Shown here in pieces: positions 33,017 to 40,424 of a DNA stretch of 45,756 nt (within the stretch, counting starts at the first letter, position 1; each line of letters opens with the position of its first letter). The DNA is from a virus: IMG/VR virus record IMGVR_UViG_3300036864_000136, positions 1 through 45,756 of that record; one strand, 5' to 3'. The notes beneath the pieces were generated by a model. It was not told the origin of the DNA. It saw nothing but the letters and a program-made list of their open reading frames with translations, and made no database searches. A program made the translations under genes and the position numbers.

Positions 33017-33538
33017 TCAGCCCCCAGGAATGCACATGATGCAAGTACACCCAATGTCGTGTGTTGACGGGTCATCGTCGTCGTCCTCACCGGCGACCGG
33101 CGGGAACATCTTTCGAATCAAATCTTCCTCGTTCCCAGGAGTGGCGAAGAAGCCCAAAGTGAGCGACTTCATGAATTCTGCTGCGTCACCCCGGAACTTT
33201 AGGACTTCAGCCCTCATTGGAGCCCCACCATTTGAGTTGCCGGGCAGAGCTTCCGGGTGAATCTTCAAAACAATTGCTGACCGTGCCGCGAGATGCGGTG
33301 AACCGAAGGGTGACCCTTCCGAATGAACAAGCTCCCTGCGGCACAAAGTGTCACCGTTGGGGAGAATGTAAATCACCATCGGCCATGACTTGTTGGGGCT
33401 GTCGTCGGTGTAGAGGGAACTTTGGCTGTCAATGTCAGTCCCGCCGACAATTACGGGTGACGCGCCGCTCCTTTCACCTTGACGGAGAAGTGCGTTTTCG
33501 AGACGCTCCTCGATGGAATGTTCGTTGTCTTTTGTCAC
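33017..33538 (-). CDS. Hypothetical protein with Cys/Asp-rich end
   Basis: A 173-residue protein from GTG 33538. The centre is beta-rich (SWPMVIYILPNGDTLCRREL). The C-terminus is EDDDDDPSTHDIGCTCIMCIPGG, an acidic run followed by three Cys, possibly a metal-binding tail. Function unknown. Confidence 0.65.
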   Translation of the reverse strand: MTKDNEHSIEERLENALLRQGERSGASPVIVGGTDIDSQSSLYTDDSPNKSWPMVIYILPNGDTLCRRELVHSEGSPFGSPHLAARSAIVLKIHPEALPGNSNGGAPMRAEVLKFRGDAAEFMKSLTLGFFATPGNEEDLIRKMFPPVAGEDDDDDPSTHDIGCTCIMCIPGG

Positions 33539-33554
33539 GTCTTGGCGCTCCCTT

Positions 33555-33824
33555 TTAGACGTACTTCACTAGTTTGATGTTTACTGTCGTTGGAACGTTA
33601 TCGACCAAATGCGTCTCCTGATAGTGAATTTTCCACTCGACTACTCGCAGGAAAGATAGCTGCGACTTGTTCTTGGCGAGAAGTTCTCTGACGAAGTGAC
33701 CGGCTACTTCTTCACCGTAGGTTCCTGCGATCTGACACAAGACCTCCAAGAAATCATGTGTCGTACCGGTATGGTCGAAAGTTCCTTGGTCATCTGATAG
33801 GTTGGTGAACCAGTACTCAAACAT
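33555..33824 (-). CDS. Hypothetical protein
   Basis: An 89-residue protein starting MFEYWFTNLSDDQG, overlapping the stop of the gene upstream. A helix-rich middle (THDFLEVLCQIAGTYGEEVAGHFV) precedes a beta-rich end. No family was recognised. Confidence 0.6.
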   Translation of the reverse strand: MFEYWFTNLSDDQGTFDHTGTTHDFLEVLCQIAGTYGEEVAGHFVRELLAKNKSQLSFLRVVEWKIHYQETHLVDNVPTTVNIKLVKYV

Positions 33825-34350
33825 TAGGCGGCTTGATTCCCATCAGGCTGTCGTGAAGAATGTTCATGGCCTTTTGGATATCATCCCAGTCCGATGAGCC
33901 AGCTGAGGTTGTCTTGCTGATTACCTTCAGGTCTTCCAGATTTCGCTCCATTGTCTCGCGTGACATTCGACCGACGTTGCGGCGGTACCAATCTTCACGC
34001 CAGACAATGTTGCGCTTGCCATCAATTAGGGGTTCCTGGTCTTCGTCGACCGTGTCGACTTCTTCATTCCAAGCGTCACCAACGATCGTTTGAACTGTTT
34101 GTCGTTGAGCTGTTTTTGAGAGTGGGTCGCCGTCCTTTCGGTCCGCCCATGCAATAAGTGCCCCTGCGATTTCACGAGCGACGCGAGAGTCGTTAAGGTC
34201 AAACCTTTCACGACCAACAAGAAAGCCCATTCCATTTGTTCCAATGTCAAGCTTCAAATCGTCGGATAGATTGATCCCCTCCCAGTTGAATACAGTTTCC
34301 TGTCCATCGGTGATTGCGTCGATCATTGCGGTGACTTGTTCAGTGTTCAT
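33817..34350 (-). CDS. Hypothetical protein
   Basis: A 177-residue protein from ATG 34350, which overlaps the TGA of the tiny gene before it (ATGA). It starts MNTEQVTAMIDAITDG and is mixed helix/strand with an acidic middle (EEVDTVDEDQEPLI). A longer frame from 34380 is not needed. Unknown function. Confidence 0.65.
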   Translation of the reverse strand: MNTEQVTAMIDAITDGQETVFNWEGINLSDDLKLDIGTNGMGFLVGRERFDLNDSRVAREIAGALIAWADRKDGDPLSKTAQRQTVQTIVGDAWNEEVDTVDEDQEPLIDGKRNIVWREDWYRRNVGRMSRETMERNLEDLKVISKTTSAGSSDWDDIQKAMNILHDSLMGIKPPNV

Positions 34351-34454
34351 CGAACGATCTCTCCCTTTTCGTTCACCCATGCCAGAAGTTCTTTTGACCA
34401 GTAGAAGCGGCTTGCATTGTTGGGTTTAGCTTCAGTGTTCATTTCGTCGCTCAT
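34347..34454 (-). CDS. Very small protein (35 aa)
   Basis: From ATG 34454 behind GGGAGGGAAGC the frame reads MSDEMNTEAKPNN, then FYWSKELLAWVNEKGEIVR. The end looks like a short wing or hairpin (leucine plus KGEIV). It ends in an ATGA overlap with the next gene, and the strong ribosome site supports it. Confidence 0.6.
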   Translation of the reverse strand: MSDEMNTEAKPNNASRFYWSKELLAWVNEKGEIVR

Positions 34455-34497
34455 GCTTCCCTCCCTAAGTTCAAGCCCAACCCCCCAACTTTCGAGG

Positions 34498-34512
34498 GGA
34501 TGAACTTCATCC
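34498..34512. promoter_or_regulatory. Short perfect palindrome
   Basis: GGATGAA-C-TTCATCC at 34498-34512, in the gap before the small gene at 34347. With one centre base it cannot form a good RNA loop, so a dimeric DNA-binding site is more likely. Confidence 0.35.
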
Positions 34513-34700
34513 TAGGGTTCCATTTCAACTGAAATGTGAACGCCCCTAAAGGCGACTCCAATTGTAGCTACCCCTAGCAACATTGCGACCAATACGAGCA
34601 CTTTGGAAAAAGTATTGAAGGTTCCTTGAGCGCTCTCTGATCTTCTTGAGGTTAGTTGTCGCTGGCTTTGCTTCGGACGTCGGTGTTTGCCTTTCGCCAT
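34512..34700 (-). CDS. Small membrane protein
   Basis: A 62-residue protein. The N-terminus is highly basic (AKGKHRRPKQSQRQ), then a transmembrane stretch VLVLVAMLLGVATIGVAF, then a short polar end. The start touches the stop of the gene upstream. The orientation would be N-terminus in. Role unknown. Confidence 0.6.
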   Translation of the reverse strand: MAKGKHRRPKQSQRQLTSRRSESAQGTFNTFSKVLVLVAMLLGVATIGVAFRGVHISVEMEP

Positions 34701-35387
34701 TCAAATCGCGATCCCGTTTTCAGTCGGAGCGCTCAACTTTTCACGGGCAGCGCGAATTCGAGTGAGTTCAGCAGCTTCACGAGCTGTGAAATGATCCGCT
34801 GTGATGAAACCCAACTTGTTGCCGTCGTTACGAATTGCCCGCTCACGCTCGTCGTGAATTACCGCGAGTGTGTTCATGGCCGACTTGTAGACGTCGAGGA
34901 AGTCCCTCACCGACGCTGGGTGAAACTTGTTGGTGAGGGTGATGAACCAGTAGGGTTGATTGTTGCTCTCGGGTTGGTTGTTGTTTTGGTTGGGGTCGGC
35001 GTCAACGCGAGAAACAACGAAATCAGTAAGCCCGTAATAATCAAGAAAGTCTTCACGGGCTTCCTTCGACATGAAAGCGAACCTAGTGATTCCCAAATGT
35101 TCAGCGTACTCGTCGACGGTGGCTGTTGAACTGTCACGCCGGTACGGGTTCAAATTCCAGCCGTGAATGAGTTCACACAAATGGAAGTGAATCAGAAGTT
35201 CGTGGTGAGTGGTCCCCCCGGGGGGCCATGCTTTCGACGACCTAAAACCCTGCGAAACTTCGTGGTCGACAATGTCAGCTGAAATTGTGGGCACATCACT
35301 TGGGCTGACAAGTGGAAGCTTCATTTCGTGCGTGGTTTCGCTGAGGTCTCTCGCGCTGGGAAGACTTTCTAGAGCTTGCTTGTTCAC
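34701..35387 (-). CDS. Hypothetical protein
   Basis: A 228-residue protein from GTG 35387 (AAGGAAAACAAAG upstream). It is His/Trp-rich in HHELLIHFHLCELIHGWN, with an Asn/Gln linker (PNQNNNQPESNNQP), then helices. DNA at 35217-35228 is a perfect CCCCCCGGGGGG palindrome within the frame. No family was recognised. Confidence 0.65.
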   Translation of the reverse strand: MNKQALESLPSARDLSETTHEMKLPLVSPSDVPTISADIVDHEVSQGFRSSKAWPPGGTTHHELLIHFHLCELIHGWNLNPYRRDSSTATVDEYAEHLGITRFAFMSKEAREDFLDYYGLTDFVVSRVDADPNQNNNQPESNNQPYWFITLTNKFHPASVRDFLDVYKSAMNTLAVIHDERERAIRNDGNKLGFITADHFTAREAAELTRIRAAREKLSAPTENGIAI

Positions 35388-35422
35388 CTTTGTTTTCCTT
35401 ACCTTGTTGGGCTTGGAAGTTT

Positions 35423-35584
35423 CTAGCCTAGCGACTCGGCCACAGAATCGCTAGGTCGATACTCGGACTTTGAAACGAAAATCTTCTCCTTCCAAAGTCC
35501 GTCGTGGTAGATGTTGATGTGAGTTCCATTTTCAGTCTCGATAAGTTCGTAGATCACTCCACTGAACTTTAGCCGTAGCGGCAT
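35423..35584 (-). CDS. Small hypothetical protein (53 aa)
   Basis: From ATG 35584 with GAGGG upstream. MPLRLKFSGVIYELIET and HINIYHDGLWKEKIFVS form an antiparallel beta pattern like a small SH3 fold. The last codons form a CTAGCGA/TCGCTAG stem around CTGTGGCCG, another GTGGCC apex. It follows the winged-helix gene. Confidence 0.6.
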   Translation of the reverse strand: MPLRLKFSGVIYELIETENGTHINIYHDGLWKEKIFVSKSEYRPSDSVAESLG

Positions 35585-35587
35585 AAC

Positions 35588-36310
35588 TCAACCCTCACTC
35601 CTGATGTAATCAAACACCAACTGAAAAAGCTCAGGATCTTTCTCCTGCAATTGGCGCATTGCGTAAGCAATCTGGTCACGATATTGCTTGTACCAAACTG
35701 GACTGTTCAAGAAGCTGTCGATGATGTTAAGTGTGAACCTCAAGCTTTCGGCTACGACGTGAAGTTCACGGTTCAAACCTTTTACCGACTCGTCGTAGCC
35801 TGGGTTCATCGAAGAAACTACCACTGACGCCAACTTACGCCTGATGGTGTGCTGAACTTTCTCGGCAAGCAGGTCAGCGTTCTTTGACAGCGGTTTTCTA
35901 TTCGGATCTGAAACAATCCTCAAGAAATCTTCAACTGACTTAAGTTCGCCAGCAAATGGAATCAACCTTTGACCGCCATCGTCAAAGGTTGCGCCTTGCT
36001 TACCGTACAAAGTTGCGTTGCGCTGACGTCCGTAAGTTTGGAGGAAGCCTTTATCAACAAGATCTTCTAGCGCACGTCGAAGTGTGCTGTCAGCAATTCG
36101 CTCGTTCTTTGGCTTTAGCTTTTCGTTGACTCGTTCCAAAATCTCAGTGACTGTTAGCTTCTCATTGTCTCCGAAAACTTCGAACGTCAAGCTTTGATTG
36201 CTCAGCTTGACGTGTTCCTTTTTGTTTACGGTGACCACTTTACGGCCGACTCCTCTTAACTTTGATTGTTGCCCAGGTTCCGGGGTTGTGAGGTATGTCC
36301 GTTCCTTCAC
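35588..36310 (-). CDS. Winged-helix DNA-binding protein
   Basis: A 240-residue protein from GTG 36310. Residues 45-105 (LTVTEILERVNEKLKPKNERIADSTLRRALEDLVDKGFL) form a winged helix with a clear recognition helix and wing. The rest is helical. It is first behind a 270-base regulatory gap, so an operon regulator or replication initiator is plausible. Confidence 0.65.
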   Translation of the reverse strand: MKERTYLTTPEPGQQSKLRGVGRKVVTVNKKEHVKLSNQSLTFEVFGDNEKLTVTEILERVNEKLKPKNERIADSTLRRALEDLVDKGFLQTYGRQRNATLYGKQGATFDDGGQRLIPFAGELKSVEDFLRIVSDPNRKPLSKNADLLAEKVQHTIRRKLASVVVSSMNPGYDESVKGLNRELHVVAESLRFTLNIIDSFLNSPVWYKQYRDQIAYAMRQLQEKDPELFQLVFDYIRSEG

Positions 36311-36587
36311 GTCTGAGAGACCAGCTTACCACATCGCCAGAACGTGGGAACCTTTTTTGGAATGCGCTAAAGTCGCAGGTCAGAGGCTTACGATGTGAAA
36401 AGGTCCGGGGTGCCCAGACATACCGACACTCCTTTCAGTCGGTCTGTATGGGCGCACCCAGAAGATTATCATAGGGGCCTAATGTCCTAATTTGCCCTAC
36501 TCTGGTGGCCATCGTCCTCGGGCGTCCGATACGTGTCAACCTGAGGGGTTGGTCCGTTTGGTCCAGTTGAATTGTTTCGAGCAATTG
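36311..36587 (-). promoter_or_regulatory. Gene-free regulatory gap with long hairpin
   Basis: No gene seen. A long hairpin pairs GGGTGC-CC-A-ACA-ACCGAC (36408-36427) with its partner at 36438-36459, with a few bulges and a 10-base loop. On the minus strand TTGACA occurs near 36536 with a weak -10 about 17 bases on, and TAAGCT stands shortly before the winged-helix GTG. Likely promoter and control region of the winged-helix operon. Confidence 0.5.
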
Positions 36588-36603
36588 TTACAGCTCGAAA
36601 CAA
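36572..36603 (-). terminator. Hairpin at gene end, probable terminator
   Basis: TTGTTTCGAGC (36572-36582) pairs perfectly over 11 bp with GCTCGAAACAA (36593-36603). It overlaps the stop codon of the gene at 36588. The tail is only weakly T-rich, so termination may be partial. Confidence 0.6.
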
Positions 36604-36719
36604 ATCTTACAGTAGATATCTTGTTCAGCGAGCTTACAAGTTTCTACATGGCGTGCGATTGATTCCTCTTCTTCTTCAGGAGTAAGTTCAAAGGTTTCGA
36701 AGTCGTCGAAGTCGATCAT
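36588..36719 (-). CDS. Small acidic protein with CxxC end
   Basis: A 43-residue protein from ATG 36719 behind TAGGAGCAAAA, chosen over GTG 36800. MIDFDDFETFELTPEEEEES is followed by RHVETCKLAEQDIYCKICFEL, a His/Cys3 set. CTCAC-TCTAGT-GTGAG (36763-36778) lies upstream and may be an operator. Confidence 0.55.
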   Translation of the reverse strand: MIDFDDFETFELTPEEEEESIARHVETCKLAEQDIYCKICFEL

Positions 36720-36806
36720 TTTTGCTCCTAAGTGCTGGGCGGCCGAAATTCCATCGAGCGCTCTCACTCTAGTGTGAGTTTTAGCAACAAGTTCGGACAC
36801 GCAAAA

Positions 36807-36832
36807 AACCCCACCTCGTTAGAAGTGGGGTT
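36807..36832 (-). terminator. Strong Rho-independent terminator
   Basis: AACCCCAC (36807-36814) pairs with GTGGGGTT (36825-36832). On the minus strand it is followed by TTTTTT. It ends the single-gene transcript of 36856-37830. Confidence 0.88.
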
Positions 36833-36855
36833 GATTGTTGGTTTTGTGTTGAACT

Positions 36856-37830
36856 TTACTTCTTTGCCTGAGAAGCGGGGGCGGCTGTCTTCTTAGCCGG
36901 GGAAGTTGCAGGCGCCGACTTTACTTCTTCCTTGTTTTCCGGAACGTTCGCCTTCTCAGGCTGGTTGACACTTTCAGTGCTAGAAGGGGTTTCAGGCGTG
37001 TCAGCCACCTTTGCCTTCACGGTGAGCTTCACGGTCTTGGTTTCCGTCGCGTTCTCAGAAACCTTGATTTCCTTCGTGAAGTCGAAGGTCTTTGTGATTT
37101 CCGCAGTCTTTACGTAGCGGAATTCCTTACCGATTGCTGAGAAGTAGGCCTCCTCAATTTCTTCACCGGTGACCTTGTTCTCCGGGAAATTCTCAGCACC
37201 GAATTCAGTGCTCAGAGAATCTGCCGCGTAACGGAAGTTTGCCTTACCGTCACGGTGAATGTTTCGGCCGTTGATTTCGAATCCACCAATACGCGTTGCG
37301 TAACTTGTGGTGGACGTTCCTGCCTTTCGGCCGCGAGTGTTCTTGAGGCTGTCAACTTCGGGCATCAGAGAAATCAGGCCGCCAGGCACCGAATTTCCAT
37401 TGACTGCCAGCATTGCATCGATCACTGTGACCATTGCAGCCGCACCAGCAATTGCCTTGCTGATTGTCTCGGAACTTTCGTTGACTGCCTTGCGAACATT
37501 CTTCGCGTCCTCTTCAGAAAGAGGAGTCGGAACCTTTGTGCGACCGAATTCTCGCAGCTCCTTCAAAAGTTCCTCGTACTGCTCAGCTACTGCGTCGAAC
37601 TTTGCTTCGACTTCGGAAAGCTTCGGGTCATTCTTTGCGTGAAGCTTCCAGAGAGAATCAATGTACTCCGTGTTGTTCGGGTCCTGCGCACGTGCAGCAT
37701 TAATCTGCGCTACACGCTCATTGTTCTTCAGAACGAGGTTGAAAGCCTCATTCCACTTTTCTCGAATCGGCTTCACTGCCGCGTCCGGAAGACCAGTCGC
37801 CTGCAATGCCTCTTCGAATGTGATTGCCAT
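36856..37830 (-). CDS. Hypothetical protein with histone-like Lys/Ala/Pro tail; own promoter and terminator
   Basis: A 324-residue protein from ATG 37830 with AAAGG upstream. Residues 1-110 are helical (coiled coil around FDAVAEQYEELLKELREF). Residues 165-230 hold a RGRKAGTSTTS turn and a conserved-looking FEINGRNIHRDGKANFRYAAD. The last 60 residues are Lys/Ala/Pro/Glu-rich and end SPAKKTAAPASQAKK like an H1 tail. Isolated by a clear -10 box and a strong terminator, it is probably made in quantity and may bind nucleic acid. No family was recognised. Confidence 0.65.
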   Translation of the reverse strand: MAITFEEALQATGLPDAAVKPIREKWNEAFNLVLKNNERVAQINAARAQDPNNTEYIDSLWKLHAKNDPKLSEVEAKFDAVAEQYEELLKELREFGRTKVPTPLSEEDAKNVRKAVNESSETISKAIAGAAAMVTVIDAMLAVNGNSVPGGLISLMPEVDSLKNTRGRKAGTSTTSYATRIGGFEINGRNIHRDGKANFRYAADSLSTEFGAENFPENKVTGEEIEEAYFSAIGKEFRYVKTAEITKTFDFTKEIKVSENATETKTVKLTVKAKVADTPETPSSTESVNQPEKANVPENKEEVKSAPATSPAKKTAAPASQAKK

Positions 37831-37877
37831 CGTAGTGCCTTTCGTGTGGAGGTTCCCTGTGTTGCTTCCCACTGGAG

Positions 37878-37886
37878 ATTCTAGCA
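37878..37886 (-). promoter_or_regulatory. Extended -10 promoter of the 324-aa gene
   Basis: On the minus strand TGC-TAGAAT (plus-strand 37878-37886) is a good extended -10. It places the transcript start about 40 bases before ATG 37830. A weak -35 GTGACC lies further up. Confidence 0.55.
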
Positions 37887-38259
37887 CAGCAAGTAGCAGG
37901 AACGGTCACGAGGACTGTCACCCAAAGGTAAAGTCTCGCGGCCGAACCTGATGTTTACTGCACTAAGCACACGCTTAGCGGCAACTTGTCAAGATAGTCA
38001 CACAAGGATCACCTAAAGATGTCGGTGTGGACCATTGACAAAGTTTGAAAGTTGGCAGCGCTCAGTCAGTGCACTGCAAAATGATTTCACTATTGAGTTA
38101 ACAAGTAACAATCGCTCTGCACCAAAGTTCAGAACTTCAGTGGCTACGCATCCATGGGACTCGAACCCACTGCAATGCGTTGCGGCGACATGGGCTAATT
38201 TACCCCTCGCCTGGCCAATGTCCAAAAGTCCACTCGCAATTCCATCCGCGAGCTAAGAA
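37887..38259 (-). other. Gene-free region: promoters, palindrome and tRNA-like element
   Basis: No gene is visible in about 370 bases. It holds a perfect CTAAGC-ACAC-GCTTAG palindrome (37963-37978), a minus-strand TTGACA near 37986, a partial tRNA-like fold (38146-38211, listed apart) and, at its right edge, a terminator. It may be the main control region for the 324-residue gene. Confidence 0.5.
38146..38211 (-). tRNA. tRNA-like element, acceptor not canonical
   Basis: A T-arm ATGGG-ACTCGAA-CCCAC (plus-strand 38154-38170; minus GTGGG-TTCGAGT-CCCAT) is typical. A D-arm-like GGC...GCC with GAGGGGTAAATTA lies at 38193-38211, and the middle could form an anticodon-like stem. The expected 7-bp acceptor does not pair and position 33 is not U. 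Instead ACGCAT (minus) just before the T-arm pairs with ATGCGT just after it, like an acceptor/T-arm minihelix. It may be a degenerate tRNA, a mimic or an attachment-site relic. Confidence 0.35.
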
Positions 38260-38283
38260 AAAACCCCGGTTTCCCAGGGTTTT
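38260..38283 (-). terminator. Rho-independent terminator
   Basis: AAAACCC (38260-38266) pairs with GGGTTTT (38277-38283). On the minus strand the hairpin is followed by TTCTTAGC after T-rich stem bases. It ends the small-gene operon at 38304-39187. Confidence 0.75.
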
Positions 38284-38303
38284 CTCATTGGCCTAGAACG
38301 ATG

Positions 38304-38558
38304 TTAGTCGCGCGAAATCTCGATGGTCTCAATTGCACGCCCGAGAGAATCGATCACATCAATTGACATGCTCGAAACTCCCATCTCCTGAATCGCATGA
38401 CGGAAGTAGCCCTGCGCGTGGATCGCGTAATCAAAAGCGTCCAACGGGCTGGCGTCTTCCAATGTGGCGATGATTGATGAACCAGGCTCGCGCCCTGACA
38501 GAACGTACGTCGTAACAATGACGCGCCAGTCAGTGACATTCGAGAGAGTGCGTACCAT
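38304..38558 (-). CDS. Small hypothetical protein
   Basis: An 84-residue protein from ATG 38558, with AAAGGTG six bases upstream. VIVTTYVLSGREPGSSIIATLEDASPLDAFDYAIHAQGYFRHAIQEMG has a strand, loop and two helices. It is last before a terminator and preceded by a GTGGCC stem-loop. Function unknown. Confidence 0.65.
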   Translation of the reverse strand: MVRTLSNVTDWRVIVTTYVLSGREPGSSIIATLEDASPLDAFDYAIHAQGYFRHAIQEMGVSSMSIDVIDSLGRAIETIEISRD

Positions 38559-38578
38559 TTGTTTCACCTTTGTTCAGT

Positions 38579-38594
38579 GGGCGCGGCCACGCCC
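38579..38594 (-). promoter_or_regulatory. GTGGCC stem-loop before small gene
   Basis: On the minus strand GGGCG-TGGCCG-CGCCC forms a 5-bp GC stem. It lies between two genes, 20 bases before the start at 38558, and is followed by ACTGAACAAAGGTG, similar to the bases behind the stem at 25318. Confidence 0.45.
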
Positions 38595-38598
38595 GACT

Positions 38599-38865
38599 TC
38601 ACTTCTTGCTGACGAACTTGAACGACTTCGCGTGCGTTCCCTTCACCATGAGTCGATTGTTCTTCGACCACTTCACTTCAACCGCGTCGAAGATTGCAGT
38701 GAACTCAGCGCGATAGTCACGCTCCGCCTCAAGATTGTAGATGAACCAATCCAGCTCATCATCAATCTCGGACGCCTGAGCGACGGGAGGAACAATGACT
38801 ACGTCAACGTCTGCGGAAGATGAGCCCAAGAAGCTGAGCAGAATTCCGAGGATGATTGCAATCAT
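38599..38865 (-). CDS. Small exported or membrane-anchored protein
   Basis: An 88-residue protein from ATG 38865 behind GGGAGCGA. IAIILGILLSFLGSSSADVDVVIVPPVAQA looks like a signal peptide with possible cleavage near Ala, followed by an acidic region and basic end. It may be an envelope or lysis-related factor; this is inferred from the signal only. Confidence 0.6.
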   Translation of the reverse strand: MIAIILGILLSFLGSSSADVDVVIVPPVAQASEIDDELDWFIYNLEAERDYRAEFTAIFDAVEVKWSKNNRLMVKGTHAKSFKFVSKK

Positions 38866-38903
38866 TGTTCGCTCCCGACTGCGATTTGTGGTGCTGACAG
38901 GAA

Positions 38904-39068
38904 TCAATCTACGTGAGTGTCGGCATGTTGTCTAAAATTCCACTCGCGTTTCCTCTTCTCAGTCCACCGAATCCAACGCACCCTAAGAAGACTGTCAACC
39001 AATCCCCCTAGAAGACACGCCAAAATTATTAGAGAGGGAAGGTGGGCAAGAAACCAGGTAGCGCTCAC
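38904..39068 (-). CDS. Small membrane protein
   Basis: A 54-residue protein from GTG 39068, overlapping the previous TGA (GTGA). FLAHLPSLIILACLLGGLVDSLL is one transmembrane helix, followed by a basic tail (RWTEKRKREW). It is in an operon with two other small membrane proteins. Confidence 0.6.
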   Translation of the reverse strand: MSATWFLAHLPSLIILACLLGGLVDSLLRVRWIRWTEKRKREWNFRQHADTHVD

Positions 39069-39187
39069 GAAGTCACCAACTCCCAAAGAACTTCAAATGG
39101 TTCAGGGTCTCGGGCGGCGATCGATAGAAGAAAACTCACGAGGAACGCGATAAAGAAGTAAGCAAGAGCGACGCTGAGTTTTTTCAC
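39065..39187 (-). CDS. Small membrane protein (40 aa)
   Basis: From GTG 39187 the frame reads KKLSVALAYFFIAFLVSFLLS, then a short acidic end. A single membrane span. The first gene of the minus-strand block, with no strong ribosome site. With its two neighbours it could act in the membrane. Confidence 0.5.
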   Translation of the reverse strand: MKKLSVALAYFFIAFLVSFLLSIAARDPEPFEVLWELVTS

Positions 39188-39200
39188 AAGTTTCACAACC

Positions 39201-39229
39201 TAGTGTCAACCAGAGCCAACAGGTAAAAT
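39201..39229 (+). promoter_or_regulatory. Candidate promoter of the plus-strand regulator operon
   Basis: TAAAAT at 39224-39229 is a good -10, with a weak -35 17 bases upstream. It lies between divergent operons and 25 bases before the TTG of the HTH gene. Confidence 0.4.
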
Positions 39230-39253
39230 GAGGTTAACTTAAAAAGGAGGCAA

Positions 39254-39793
39254 TTGACCAGTCTAAATAGTTTCACTGGTGAAGTAGTTAACCCAATTGT
39301 TGAAGCACGACTCGACCGAAGTTTGACGAGCAACGCACTCGCCAAGAAGTTGGGCCTGAGTAGGCAGTACATGTCACGAGCTGAACAAGGAACCTACACA
39401 TCGCTCAACCCGGCATTGCTGAAGTGGGTAAGCCAAAGCCAGGCAATCAACGTGAGAGATGTTGAACGCCGGTACCAAGACTTCCAGAAAGCGAAAAGGT
39501 TCGACACGGTCGACGAACTTTCACCGCACGTTCTCCGACGTAATGGCGCAGAAGCGGAGCACCTGACTTTTGAACGGTGGCGAAACGGCTACTGGGTTAG
39601 CCCACTTTCTTTCGCGGTAACAATGTGCCTTCACCCAGATTCGGTTCAGAAGTACGAGGAAGGAATTCAGAAGGGGATGCCTGGGCAGATAAGAATTGCT
39701 CTGGAACAAGTAAAGTTGCTGGATCCATCCTGGGAGACCGAAGCCACCAGCGCCCGTCTAAGAGGCCAACGGGTGAGTCTGGACCTAAGGTAG
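39254..39793 (+). CDS. XRE-type helix-turn-helix regulator
   Basis: A 179-residue protein from TTG 39254 behind AAAGGAGGC. Residues 15-55 (VEARLDRSLTSNALAKKLGLSRQYMSRAEQGTY) are an XRE HTH; a second helical part SPLSFAVTMCLHPDSVQKYEEG could be a second HTH. At the divergent junction between early and late genes it may act as a switch or repressor. No integrase was seen, so lysogeny is not implied. Confidence 0.7.
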   Translation: MTSLNSFTGEVVNPIVEARLDRSLTSNALAKKLGLSRQYMSRAEQGTYTSLNPALLKWVSQSQAINVRDVERRYQDFQKAKRFDTVDELSPHVLRRNGAEAEHLTFERWRNGYWVSPLSFAVTMCLHPDSVQKYEEGIQKGMPGQIRIALEQVKLLDPSWETEATSARLRGQRVSLDLR

Positions 39794-39906
39794 CTAAGAG
39801 GGGGTCGAAGCCGTCAGCACCCCCAAAGAGTCTCGTCTTGGGCCCTTCTAGGGTGTGATCATGGAAATCCCAGCCTCGAACCCAGCTAGTTGAGAATGGT
39901 TTTCAA

Positions 39907-40071
39907 GTGGGCACGGTAGAAGAATTCATAGTTGAGCTAGAACAACTTTTGATGAAGTATGGTTTCAACTTCAGCGCTGGAGACATGGGTTCTGAGATTG
40001 ACTTGCAGGGCCCGTCGAAGATTTTGGGGTACTGGGAGGGTTCAGTGCCTGGAAAGTTCGTGAAGTGGTAA
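39907..40071 (+). CDS. Small hypothetical protein (54 aa)
   Basis: From GTG 39907 the frame reads a helical start (VEEFIVELEQLLMKYGF), then GPSKILGYWEGSVPGKFVKW. Its stop overlaps the GTG of the next gene. The ribosome site is weak. Upstream (39794-39906) only short GC hairpins are seen. Confidence 0.5.
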   Translation: MGTVEEFIVELEQLLMKYGFNFSAGDMGSEIDLQGPSKILGYWEGSVPGKFVKW

Positions 40072-40424
40072 AAATCACGCCGAGAACAGTTTGGTTTATT
40101 GTCGCCGGAGGAATTGTGAAGCAACTTTGGAAGTTCGTTGTCGCGAAGCTTAAGAACGAGCCAGTACTTTTGGTTGCGTTCATCGCTATTGTCACCCAAG
40201 CTGGGCAGCGGGCTTTGAGTGAGGGACATTTTACTTTTACCCTATGGATGACCTACCTGTTTCAAATGGTGATGGCCACTGTGGCGAGGGAATTGGTAGT
40301 ACCTGGCGGAAAGTTCGCGGAAGTCGAAGGACATCGTGATAAGTTGGGGGAGGATTTGAACCGACTTCTTCAAAAGAGCTACGAGGAGTCTGACATTTCT
40401 AAGGAGAATGGGAGTTCTCTGTGA
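40065..40424 (+). CDS. Membrane protein, possible holin
   Basis: A 119-residue protein from GTG 40065. It has two or three hydrophobic stretches (TVWFIVAGGIVKQLWKFVV, VLLVAFIAIVTQAG and FTLWMTYLFQMVMATVA) and a charged C-terminal helix. The size and layout suit a holin, and the endolysin is in the same operon. It competes for that role with the small protein at 19294. Confidence 0.55.
   Translation: MVKITPRTVWFIVAGGIVKQLWKFVVAKLKNEPVLLVAFIAIVTQAGQRALSEGHFTFTLWMTYLFQMVMATVARELVVPGGKFAEVEGHRDKLGEDLNRLLQKSYEESDISKENGSSL

Noticed and set aside
35217-35228. Perfect CCCCCCGGGGGG palindrome
   Set aside because: Falls inside the 228-residue gene and encodes Pro-Pro-Gly-Gly; probably chance in a coding stretch.
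38146-38211. Calling this an intact tRNA gene or an attP site
   Set aside because: The acceptor does not pair and position 33 is not U. No integrase was recognised in the genome, so attP is only a remote possibility.
39838-39860. GC-rich short hairpins after the XRE gene
   Set aside because: Stems are short and not followed by T; too weak to call a terminator or a copy of R1/R2.
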